DNA of 33,645 nt from Blautia sp. MSJ-19 (GTDB lineage Bacteria; Bacillota; Clostridia; Lachnospirales; Lachnospiraceae): assembly GCF_018918125.1 (NCBI RefSeq), contig NZ_JAHLQA010000018.1, positions 1 to 33,645 of the forward strand, read 5' to 3'. Made by a program: the position numbers and the translations under genes. Of the stretch, positions 7,210 to 15,344 are shown in pieces; the stretch's first letter is position 1; every line of letters starts with the position of its first letter. The notes beneath the pieces are model-generated. The model did no database searches. It was not told the origin of the DNA and saw only the letters and a program-made list of their open reading frames with translations.

Positions 7210-8667
7210 ATGAAACATGAGAAACTATATGTCAGTGGAATGACCTGTATCAACTGCCAGACAAAAATAGCATCTGTGTTGAACGATCGTGATGAAATTA
7301 CAGGAGTTTCGGTCAGCTATGAAACCGGCACGGCAGAATTTTCCTATGATCCGTCGAAGATTTCTCTGGAGCAGATTGTAACAATGATAGGTGACTTAGG
7401 CTACGAGGCATCCACGCAGAGCACTTCCAAAAAGAAAGTCATACTGAGGGCTGTGCGGGAAATCGCGATCATTGCGGTACTGTTTTTCCTACTGCAGAGA
7501 TGCGGGATTCTGAACCGGCTTGTGCCGAATTCTCTGGCGGACAGCGAGATGGGGTATGGGATGTTGTTTGCAATCGGACTGATCACTTCCGTTCATTGTA
7601 TTGCCATGTGTGGCGGAATCAACTTGTCCCAGACATTACAGAAAGATACGTCGACAGAAATCTCAAAGGCCATGTTCCGCAATACGCTGGAATATAACAT
7701 CGGACGTGTGGTTTCCTATACAGCGATCGGCGGTGTGCTTGGAGCAGTCGGAGCTTTGGCAGGAATCGGCGGTAGTTTACAGACATCCACACTTTTCCAG
7801 GGAATCCTTAAATTATTCGCAGGGATTATCATGGTAGTCATGGGCGTAAATATGCTTGGGATTTTTCCAGGACTTAGAAGGATGACGATACACATTCCAA
7901 ACTTCAATAAAAACACAAAACAAAAATCAGGCAGAAAGCCAAGAACTCCATTTTTTGTCGGATTCTGCAACGGCTTTATGCCATGTGGCCCGCTGCAATC
8001 CATGCAAGTCGTTGCCCTGGCATCTGGAAATCCGCTGACAGGAGCATTGTCCATGCTCTGTTTCAGCCTGGGAACTGTTCCGTTGATGCTTGGATTCGGT
8101 TCCGCAGTATCCATGCTGGGAAAACGATTCACAAGGCAGGTCCTGAAAGCCGGTGCAATCCTGGTAGTGGTCATGGGACTCTCTATGATGGTGCAGGGCG
8201 GTACATTATCAGGTCTGAACAGTAAAGTTACAGGAACACTTATGGCAGAAAACACAAACGCAGATTCAAAGGTAGAAGTAGATGGAAACAGTTCAGGTTC
8301 CACAACAGAAAATGAGACTATAAGTAAAGGGACTGCGGATATAGGAAAAGCAACAGATACAACTACAGCATCAGCAGACACATCAGCAAATACAGAAGAG
8401 ACACAGTACATCACCAGTACTTTGCAGCCTGGCAGGAGCTATCCGGAAATCACGGTCAAAGCAGGCGAGCCTGTAAAGTGGACGATCGAGGCTCCGGAGG
8501 GAAGTGTCAACGGATGTAATTATAAAATCATCCAGCAGGATCTGGGAATAGAATATGCTTTTGATGAGGGTGAAAATGTAATCGAATTCACACCGGAAAA
8601 AGCAGGAACTTACACCTACACCTGCTGGATGGGAATGATCACAGGAAAGATTTATGTAGAAAGTTGA
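7210..8667 (+). CDS. HMA / SafE-type membrane / cupredoxin fusion, probable copper-handling protein
   Basis: A 485-residue three-part membrane protein. Residues 1-70 are a heavy-metal-associated domain with the copper-binding MTCINC motif (Cys13, Cys16). Residues 80-330 form a SafE/DsbD-type membrane domain with about six helices and conserved cysteines in HCIAMCGG (130, 134) and CNGFMPCGP (253, 259). After a Ser/Thr-rich linker, residues 405-485 are a cupredoxin-like domain with likely metal ligands Cys436, Cys472, Met474 and Met476 (CWMGM). The layout suggests copper is passed from the cytosolic HMA across the membrane to an external cupredoxin, or the reverse. It starts an operon with the DUF2318 gene 10 bp downstream. 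Confidence 0.8.
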   Translation: MKHEKLYVSGMTCINCQTKIASVLNDRDEITGVSVSYETGTAEFSYDPSKISLEQIVTMIGDLGYEASTQSTSKKKVILRAVREIAIIAVLFFLLQRCGILNRLVPNSLADSEMGYGMLFAIGLITSVHCIAMCGGINLSQTLQKDTSTEISKAMFRNTLEYNIGRVVSYTAIGGVLGAVGALAGIGGSLQTSTLFQGILKLFAGIIMVVMGVNMLGIFPGLRRMTIHIPNFNKNTKQKSGRKPRTPFFVGFCNGFMPCGPLQSMQVVALASGNPLTGALSMLCFSLGTVPLMLGFGSAVSMLGKRFTRQVLKAGAILVVVMGLSMMVQGGTLSGLNSKVTGTLMAENTNADSKVEVDGNSSGSTTENETISKGTADIGKATDTTTASADTSANTEETQYITSTLQPGRSYPEITVKAGEPVKWTIEAPEGSVNGCNYKIIQQDLGIEYAFDEGENVIEFTPEKAGTYTYTCWMGMITGKIYVES

Positions 8668-8677
8668 GGAAGAAACA

Positions 8678-9313
8678 ATGAAAAAATTTATGATAACAAC
8701 AGCAATGGCAGTTATGTTAATGACAACAGCGACAGCATATGGAAATATCAAAAACGTAATGGCAGCAACTTCTGATACAAAAAATATGGAAGATAAAAAA
8801 TCAGAAAAATCAACAGCAAAAACAACTGGAGATAAGGCAGAGAAAATAGAAACAAAAACCACAGATGATAACAAAACAGAGAAAAAAGCATCAAAAGCAA
8901 CCGACGATAAAGAAGATAAAAAAGAAACAACCAAAATAGAAAAAGGCGACAGTCTGGTCATAAAAACAGATGACTTATCCGAAGATGCAGCGTTTTATCC
9001 AATCGAAGTGGACGGAACAGAGATGGAAGTAATCGCGGTAAAAGATGCAGAAGGAATCATCCGCACCGCGTTCAATACCTGCCAGATCTGCTATGATTCC
9101 GGCAATGGCTATTACAAGCAGGAAGGCGACAAGCTGGTCTGCCAGAACTGTGGTAATTCCTTTACGATGGATCAGGTCGGAGAAACAGCAGGAGGATGCA
9201 ATCCATATCCGATCCTGGATGATGACAAAACAGTAACAGAGGATGAAATACAGATTTCCTATGATTTCCTGAAAGAATCCTCAGATATTTTTGCAAACTG
9301 GAAAAGAAAATAG
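8678..9313 (+). CDS. DUF2318-type exported protein with CxxC metal-binding pairs
   Basis: A 211-residue protein with an N-terminal signal or anchor (residues 1-30), a Lys/Glu/Asp/Thr-rich linker (about 32-92) and a C-terminal DUF2318 domain. The domain has the pattern TCQIC (135, 138), CQNC (155, 158) and GGCNPYP (Cys174), likely metal or Fe-S binding. DUF2318 domains occur as FtrD-like partners in Ftr/P19-type metal uptake systems together with cupredoxins, which fits its place directly downstream of the HMA/cupredoxin fusion. It probably acts at the outer face of the membrane. Length beyond the linker matches the domain. No terminator is obvious after it. Confidence 0.75.
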   Translation: MKKFMITTAMAVMLMTTATAYGNIKNVMAATSDTKNMEDKKSEKSTAKTTGDKAEKIETKTTDDNKTEKKASKATDDKEDKKETTKIEKGDSLVIKTDDLSEDAAFYPIEVDGTEMEVIAVKDAEGIIRTAFNTCQICYDSGNGYYKQEGDKLVCQNCGNSFTMDQVGETAGGCNPYPILDDDKTVTEDEIQISYDFLKESSDIFANWKRK

Positions 9314-9385
9314 ATATGTAAGTGGCTGTGCTCTGAATTAAACCATACTTTTTCTGTACATTTTTGTGGAGAAATGGTATATTCA

Positions 9386-9414
9386 TCGACAAAATGCATT
9401 TTTTATGATAGAAT
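9386..9414 (+). promoter_or_regulatory. Promoter upstream of the kinase remnant and first hybrid kinase
   Basis: -35-like TCGACA (9386-9391), a 17-bp spacer and -10 TAGAAT (9409-9414). It drives a leader of about 80 nt that ends in a terminator hairpin. Confidence 0.45.
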
Positions 9415-9494
9415 GAAACAATCGTATAGATGAATGAAATATATGTGAGAAGTATGGAAGTTGCAGGAAAACAATAGTACAGCTATCTGGGAAA

Positions 9495-9534
9495 GAAGCA
9501 GTTCAGACATATACGTCAGACTGTTTCTTTTTTT
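9495..9534 (+). terminator. Intrinsic terminator in a leader region
   Basis: Imperfect stem GAAGCAGT (9495-9502) with ACTGTTTC (9520-9527), helped by an inner AGAC/GTC pairing, then a run of seven T. It lies between a promoter and the kinase genes, so it may be an attenuator. No recognised aptamer was found before it. Confidence 0.55.
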
Positions 9535-9591
9535 ATAATCAAAAATTATTTTTAAAATGTATTTGAGGAAAATACATTTAGAGGTCAGGAG

Positions 9592-9903
9592 TATGAAAGA
9601 GATACAAGCCAAAGTTATAAGTGCCATCAGTAATGCATTTTCATCAATGTATTATATTGATCTGAGAGACAATACGATCCAGGCATTTGCTATCCTATAT
9701 GAAAAACTTGTACGGTCAATACGGCACTTCATGAGGAAATGACGGTTTCGGAAGCTTTGAGTCAGGAATATCACAGTCTGTTCAAAATTGAGGGAGATCC
9801 TTCTGAATATTCCGAGCAATGCCCTGAAATACACACCGGAAGGTGGCACGGCCACAATGGAGCTTAGAGAACTATTTTTTCTTCTGGCTGAATTAATAAG
9901 ATA
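9592..9903 (+). pseudogene. Decayed sensor histidine kinase remnant
   Basis: Pieces of a kinase gene in different frames. One frame gives an N-terminal piece beginning MKEIQAKVISAISNAFSSMY, of the type found at the start of Lachnospiraceae signalling proteins. After a break of frame, another frame gives LLNIPSNALKYTPEGGT, the N-box of a histidine kinase ATPase domain. The membrane, HisKA and receiver parts are missing, so most of the gene was lost by internal deletion. It directly precedes an intact hybrid kinase. Confidence 0.6.
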
Positions 9904-9917
9904 AGAAAGGCGGCAAC

Positions 9918-11792
9918 ATGGAAAAAAGACATCATCTAAAGTTCAGTATCGCATTTTTTCTGTTAGTTGGGATATTGTTCATTTCAATCTATACTTTTAT
10001 TCTGCAGAGCAATTACAGAAAAAGCGCAATGGAAGCAGCTATGGACAGAAATAAAACCTGTTCAGATGCAATCCACAAACTGGTATCAAACAAATTCACA
10101 AGAGATGACTTTGAAAATATCACAAAATCAGAAGACATGCAGACAGAGCGTTACAGAGAACTGCAGCAGAGCCTGAATGAAATCCGGTCATTGAATTCTA
10201 CCCGTTACCTTTATACAGCAAAGCGAGGGGATGATGGCAGGATTATCTATCTGATTGACGGACTGGATTTAGATGCAGATGATTTTGCTTATCCGGGGAC
10301 CTATGTTGAAGAGGAGGTCGTTCCATATATTGAGGATGCATTAAAGGGAAAGACCACTTTTTCACAGAACATTCTGGATACCACATGGGGCCATATTTTT
10401 ACAGCCTGTTATCCCGTAATAGCATCTGATGGAAGTGATGACATTATAGGTGCTCTCTGTATGGAAATTGATATGGAAGATACATATGTGGTTGTTGAAA
10501 AAAACAGAGTGACAACTGTGGCGGCAGCATACGTTGCGGTTGCAATTCTGTTTTTGCTGGGAATCGTGACTTATTTTGCATTACACAGATTTAATGAAAA
10601 GGAAGTTGAGAGGCAGGAACTTCTGCAGAGGGCAGCAGAAGCATCGGAAGCTGCGAATAAAGCAAAATCTGCATTTTTGTTTAATATGAGTCATGATATT
10701 CGAACACCGATGAATGCGATCCTTGGTTATACAGAACTTGCGGACAGAAATCTGAACGATTCTGAAAAGATAAAAGACTATCATGCGAAAATCAGGATCT
10801 GTGGGCAGAAAATGCTGGCTATTCTGGATAACGTGCTTGAATTATCACGAATAGAAAATGGAAAAGTGATCATTGAAGAAAGTGCGTTTAAAGCAGGGGA
10901 AGTTCTTGAAGACTGTCTGCTTATGGTACAGTCAGAGATCGACCGAAAACATCAGACACTGATTGTTCAGAAAGAAATTTTACATCCGTATATTTATCTG
11001 GATACAACTCGTGTTACAGAAATTATTTTGAACCTGCTCAGCAATGCAAGCAAATATACAGGCGAAGGCGGGCAGATACAGTGCACGATTCGACAGACGG
11101 AGAATTCGAAAGAAGGCTGGGTAAATCAGGAGCTTCTGGTAACAGATAATGGAATCGGAATGTCTGAAGAATTTCAGCAGCATATTTATGAGTCTTTTGC
11201 AAGAGAGCGAACTTCAACGATCAGTGGCATTGAAGGCACTGGACTTGGAATGGGAATCGTGAAGAATCTTGTTGAACTTATGGATGGAAGCATTGAAGTA
11301 ACGAGCAAACTGGGAGAAGGCTCTACATTTAAAGTCTGTATACCATGCAGGATTGCATGCTACGAAGATACGCAGCCAAAGAGGGCAGATATATATACGG
11401 AAAAAAGGAAACTGCCTGGAAAGAGACTGCTTCTGGCAGAAGATAATGACCTGAATGCAGAAATTGCGATGGAATTGCTTTCGGAGGAAAAAATGATTGT
11501 CGACCGTGTAACGAACGGAGTGGAATGTGTGGAGAAGATAGAAAAAGAAGCCGCCGGCTATTATTCACTGATCCTTATGGATATTCAGATGCCTGTTCTG
11601 GATGGTTACAGGGCAACAGAAAAAATCAGGAAGCTGAATGATCCAGCGAAGGCGGGCATTCCGATCATTGCAATGACGGCAAATGCTTTTGCCGAGGACA
11701 AAAAGAAAGCTCTTGATATCGGAATGAACGATCATGTGGCAAAACCGATCGATATGAATGTATTGATCAAAGTTCTGGAAAAATATGTATAG
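9918..11792 (+). CDS. Hybrid sensor histidine kinase with receiver domain
   Basis: A 624-residue membrane protein. TM1 is at about 9-30 and TM2 at about 198-222, enclosing an extracytoplasmic sensor of about 165 residues that looks Cache-like. Next come a HisKA domain with phospho-acceptor His259 in NMSHDIRTPMNAI, an HATPase_c domain (N-box LNLLSNASKYTGEGG; G boxes NGIGMS and GTGLGMG) and a C-terminal receiver with acidic pair EDN (508-510), phospho-acceptor Asp555 in LMDIQMP and a lysine in HVAKP. There is no DNA-binding output, so phosphate probably passes to another protein. The SD AGAAAGGCGG precedes the ATG. The downstream kinase gene starts within about 25 bp of the stop, so the two are probably one operon. 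Confidence 0.9.
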   Translation: MEKRHHLKFSIAFFLLVGILFISIYTFILQSNYRKSAMEAAMDRNKTCSDAIHKLVSNKFTRDDFENITKSEDMQTERYRELQQSLNEIRSLNSTRYLYTAKRGDDGRIIYLIDGLDLDADDFAYPGTYVEEEVVPYIEDALKGKTTFSQNILDTTWGHIFTACYPVIASDGSDDIIGALCMEIDMEDTYVVVEKNRVTTVAAAYVAVAILFLLGIVTYFALHRFNEKEVERQELLQRAAEASEAANKAKSAFLFNMSHDIRTPMNAILGYTELADRNLNDSEKIKDYHAKIRICGQKMLAILDNVLELSRIENGKVIIEESAFKAGEVLEDCLLMVQSEIDRKHQTLIVQKEILHPYIYLDTTRVTEIILNLLSNASKYTGEGGQIQCTIRQTENSKEGWVNQELLVTDNGIGMSEEFQQHIYESFARERTSTISGIEGTGLGMGIVKNLVELMDGSIEVTSKLGEGSTFKVCIPCRIACYEDTQPKRADIYTEKRKLPGKRLLLAEDNDLNAEIAMELLSEEKMIVDRVTNGVECVEKIEKEAAGYYSLILMDIQMPVLDGYRATEKIRKLNDPAKAGIPIIAMTANAFAEDKKKALDIGMNDHVAKPIDMNVLIKVLEKYV

Positions 11793-11814
11793 ACAGAGGG
11801 GATATCTGAACAAT

Positions 11815-14800
11815 ATGGAAGCAAAAAAAAGAAAGAACAGAATCGGGATGAAATTATACAGGTATCTCTGTTTTGTTGCAGGTCTTGTATTAGTTTGTGC
11901 GCTGATACCGATACCGGTAGCAGCAGAAACAGAAACTGTCCAGGTAGGATGGTATGAGGATTCTTATAATATCAGTGGCAGGAATGGTGAACGAAGCGGG
12001 TATGGTTATGAATATCAGCAGTCAGTGGCGGCTTATACAGGATGGACTTATGAATATGTAAATGCCGGATGGTCTGAACTTCTGGAAATGATGAAAAACG
12101 GAGAGCTCGATCTGATGAGCGGTGTTTCCTACACAGAAGAACGTGCCGAAAGTATGCTGTTTTCAGAACTGCCAATGGGAGAAGAACGATATTATCTGTA
12201 TGCGGATCTTGCAAATACGGATATTTCTGCTTCTGACCTGAAATCATTAAATGGTAAGAGAGTGGGACTGTTGGATGGAAGTATCCATGCGACACAGTTC
12301 TATGAGTGGGAAGATGAACATGAGCTGAAATTAGAGCATGTACCGATCATTGGATTGGAGGATGCCGTAAATAAACTTCAAAATCATGAGATTGACTGCG
12401 TTGTTTCTGCTGAGACACCGCAACTGGTGGAAATCGGAATGTCTGCAATCTTTACGATCGGCGGTTCAGATATCTATTTCGTTATCAATAAAAAACGGCC
12501 GGATCTGAAAGAAGAACTGGATAACGCGATGCGTAAGATGCAGAATGACAAACCTTTTTATGCGGATGAGCTTTATCAGAGGTATCTTTCCGCAGTGTCG
12601 ACATCCGTTCTTTCCAGCGATGAACAGGACTGGCTTTCACAGCATGGTGCAATCCGGATTGGATATCTGAAGCAGGATTCCGGTGTCAGCAGTCTGGATT
12701 TCCAGAGTGGCGAGATAACAGGGATACTTAATGATTATATTCAGTTTGCAGCAGACTGCCTGGATAACCAGACGCTGGAATTTGAGCTGACGGGCTTTGA
12801 TTCGCAGGAAGAACAGATTCAGGCGTTGAAAGATGGCAGCATTGATATGATCTTTCATTTCAGTCAGACACCGTATGCTGCGGAGCAAAATGGGTTTATT
12901 CTGTCAAATACGGTCTGGTCAGACAATGTGGCAGCAGTTACTGTGAAGGATTATTTTGATGAAAATACCGAAAACACCGTGGCAGTAGAAAAAGATAATT
13001 TCTTATTGAAATGGTATCTTTCTTATAACTATCCGAACTGGAATACAGTCGAATGCGATACCCTGAAAGATGCTGAAAAAACGGTGAAAGATGGAAAGGC
13101 AGATTGTCTGCTGGCAGGTTTCGGACAGTTAACAAAGTATATTGAGGACAGTAAATTTCATTGTGTTTACCTGACACAGCCCGATAATGCGGCGTTTGCA
13201 GTTACTCAGGAAAATACAGTCCTGATGTCAGTTCTTGAAAAAACACTGAAAACGATGCCATCATCCATGCTTACCGGTGCATTGTCCATGTATGAGAATA
13301 CTTTGAAAAAAGTTACACTGGCAGATTTCATAAAGGAAAATATCCTGATAGTTGCAGCGATATTTATTTCTGTTTTTCTGATCGTCCTGTTGATCGTCAT
13401 CGGATCATTACGGAAATCAAGAGCGGCAGAGACGAAGGCAAAGCAGGCTGCCAGCCGGTCTATGGAACTGAATGAGAAACTGAAAGAAAGTCATCAGGAA
13501 TTAGAGGTGGCTCTGCTGCGGGCAGAAAGCGCGAATTCTGCGAAAACCACATTCCTGAATAATATGTCTCATGATATCCGCACACCGATGAATGCAATCA
13601 TAGGATTTACATCTCTGGCAGCTTCACATATAGATAATAAAGACAAAGTGAAAGAATATCTTTCCAAGATTTCCACATCAAGTGAACATCTGCTGTCACT
13701 GATCAATGATATTCTGGATATGAGCAGGATTGAGAGCGGCAAAGTAAAAATCAGTGAGAATCCGCTGCACCTTCCAGATCTTCTTCATGACATCCGGACG
13801 ATCGTACAACCGAATATTGCTTCCAAGCAGCTTGATTTTCTGATTGACACGGTAGATGTAAGAGATGAAGATATCATTGCAGATAAGCTGAGGCTGACAC
13901 AGATCCTGTTGAATATTCTGAGCAATGGTATTAAATTTAATAAAATTGGCGGAACGATTGCGATCAGAGTCAAACAGTTGAAAGCTGCGCCGACAGGATA
14001 TGGAAGCTATCAGTTCATTATCCGGGATACCGGAATCGGAATGAAACCAGAATTTCAGAAACATATCTTTGAATCTTTTTCAAGAGAAGAAACGTCTACA
14101 GTAAGTGGAATTCAGGGAACCGGGCTTGGTATGGCGATCACCAAGAATATTGTGGATATGATGGGTGGTACGATCACGGTCAGAAGTGAAGAGGGAAAAG
14201 GCAGTGAATTTATCGTCAGCCTGACTTTTAAACTGAGTGGCGAGAAAAAATCATATGAGAAGGTGGAACATCTTCAGGGACTCAAGGTACTGGTTGCAGA
14301 TGATGATACAGATACCTGCCTCAGTATTTCCAGTATGCTGACAGAAATAGGCATGCGCTCGGAATGGACGGTTTCAGGCAAAGAAGCGGTTATCCGTGCA
14401 AAACATTCCATGGAGATCGGTGATGAATTTTATGCCTATATCATTGACTGGATGATGCCGGATATGAATGGAATCGAAACAGTGAGACGCATCAGGAGAG
14501 TTATCGGAGACAGCAGACCGATCATCATACTGACTGCATATGACTGGTCTGATGTGGAAGCGGAGGCAAGAGAAGCCGGTGTAACGGCGTTTTGTGAAAA
14601 ACCGTTGTTTATGTCTCAGCTACGTGATCTGCTGTCGAATCCTGTTCCAAAAGAATCTGCTCCGAAAGAAAATGTATTTGTCCACAGCGGAAAGAAAATC
14701 CTTCTGGCAGAGGACAACGAGCTGAATCAGGAAATCGCACAGACTATTCTGGAAGATGCGGGTTTTGTAGTTGATACAGTGAATAATGGTATGCTGGCAG

Positions 14801-15066
14801 TTGAAAAAATAGAACTGGCAGATTCTGGACAGTATGACCTGATCCTTATGGATATTCAGATGCCGATTATGAACGGATATGAAGCTTCAAAGCGAATCCG
14901 GGCATTAAAAAATCCGGAAAAAGCAGCTATACCGATCGTCGCAATGACTGCAAACGCATTTGAGGAAGACAGAGAGAAGTCATATGAAGCCGGAATGAAT
15001 GGACACCTGGCAAAACCTGTCAGTGTGGATAATCTGATGAATATGATCAATAAAGTTATGAAGTAA
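11815..15066 (+). CDS. Hybrid histidine kinase with two tandem solute-binding sensor domains and two receivers
   Basis: About 1083 residues. A signal or anchor segment (about 12-35) is followed by two consecutive family-3 solute-binding (SBP_bac_3) domains, the first opening VQVGWYEDSYN and the second AIRIGYLKQDSG. A transmembrane helix (about 510-535) and a short coiled coil lead to HisKA with His586 in NMSHDIRTPM, then HATPase_c, a first receiver with Asp878 (IIDWMMPD) and a second receiver with Asp1013 (LMDIQMP). The external domains probably bind amino acids or similar small ligands. The start is set at MEAKKRKN behind GAGGGG; a frame beginning 30 bp earlier would overlap the previous gene. 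It is a close paralogue of the gene at 15345. Confidence 0.9.
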   Translation: MEAKKRKNRIGMKLYRYLCFVAGLVLVCALIPIPVAAETETVQVGWYEDSYNISGRNGERSGYGYEYQQSVAAYTGWTYEYVNAGWSELLEMMKNGELDLMSGVSYTEERAESMLFSELPMGEERYYLYADLANTDISASDLKSLNGKRVGLLDGSIHATQFYEWEDEHELKLEHVPIIGLEDAVNKLQNHEIDCVVSAETPQLVEIGMSAIFTIGGSDIYFVINKKRPDLKEELDNAMRKMQNDKPFYADELYQRYLSAVSTSVLSSDEQDWLSQHGAIRIGYLKQDSGVSSLDFQSGEITGILNDYIQFAADCLDNQTLEFELTGFDSQEEQIQALKDGSIDMIFHFSQTPYAAEQNGFILSNTVWSDNVAAVTVKDYFDENTENTVAVEKDNFLLKWYLSYNYPNWNTVECDTLKDAEKTVKDGKADCLLAGFGQLTKYIEDSKFHCVYLTQPDNAAFAVTQENTVLMSVLEKTLKTMPSSMLTGALSMYENTLKKVTLADFIKENILIVAAIFISVFLIVLLIVIGSLRKSRAAETKAKQAASRSMELNEKLKESHQELEVALLRAESANSAKTTFLNNMSHDIRTPMNAIIGFTSLAASHIDNKDKVKEYLSKISTSSEHLLSLINDILDMSRIESGKVKISENPLHLPDLLHDIRTIVQPNIASKQLDFLIDTVDVRDEDIIADKLRLTQILLNILSNGIKFNKIGGTIAIRVKQLKAAPTGYGSYQFIIRDTGIGMKPEFQKHIFESFSREETSTVSGIQGTGLGMAITKNIVDMMGGTITVRSEEGKGSEFIVSLTFKLSGEKKSYEKVEHLQGLKVLVADDDTDTCLSISSMLTEIGMRSEWTVSGKEAVIRAKHSMEIGDEFYAYIIDWMMPDMNGIETVRRIRRVIGDSRPIIILTAYDWSDVEAEAREAGVTAFCEKPLFMSQLRDLLSNPVPKESAPKENVFVHSGKKILLAEDNELNQEIAQTILEDAGFVVDTVNNGMLAVEKIELADSGQYDLILMDIQMPIMNGYEASKRIRALKNPEKAAIPIVAMTANAFEEDREKSYEAGMNGHLAKPVSVDNLMNMINKVMK

Positions 15067-15107
15067 CAGCGATAACGAAAAAACGTTGTATGTATCAGAA
15101 AAAATAC

Positions 15108-15136
15108 TTGCAATTCCGAATGATGTCATATAAAAT
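15108..15136 (+). promoter_or_regulatory. Promoter for the riboswitch-controlled kinase
   Basis: -35 TTGCAA (15108-15113), a 17-bp spacer and -10 TAAAAT (15131-15136), placed so that the transcript would begin just before the c-di-GMP aptamer. Confidence 0.5.
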
Positions 15137-15152
15137 TAGCAAGCTAAGAATA

Positions 15153-15222
15153 AATTATGGGCAAAGCAGTCGAAAGACTGTGACGCAAAGCTATAGGGCC
15201 TTTAAAATGGCAGCCAGTTGCA
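15153..15222 (+). promoter_or_regulatory. c-di-GMP-I (GEMM) riboswitch aptamer
   Basis: The stretch matches the GEMM-I layout: ATGGGCAAAGCAG, a P2 stem capped by a GNRA tetraloop (CAGTC-GAAA-GACTG), the hallmark GACGCAAAGC, then a second arm ending in GGCAGCCAGTTGC that closes the aptamer. This class binds cyclic di-GMP and controls the downstream gene. It sits in the 278-bp gap between two paralogous kinases, and an intrinsic terminator follows 15 nt later, so control is probably by premature termination. Whether ligand turns the gene on or off cannot be settled by eye. No GGDEF, EAL or HD-GYP domain protein is in the window. Confidence 0.85.
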
Positions 15223-15237
15223 GAACATAAAAGCAAG

Positions 15238-15272
15238 GGGATACTATAGTCTTTTTTATAGTATCTCTTTTT
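15238..15272 (+). terminator. Riboswitch expression-platform terminator
   Basis: Stem GATACTATA (15240-15248) with TATAGTATC (15257-15265), extended by G-C and wobble pairs, followed by a run of T. The self-complementary CTATAG in this stem also occurs in the aptamer (about 15191-15196), so the two could compete. Confidence 0.75.
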
Positions 15273-15344
15273 TGTGCACAGACAAAATATGTGCAGACAT
15301 AGCTGCGGAACAGAGACTGTGATTTTGCCGTGAGAAGAGGATAT

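Noticed and set aside
9415..9495. A known riboswitch before the leader terminator
   Set aside because: The sequence lacks the GACGCAAAG core of c-di-GMP-I and no other class was recognisable.
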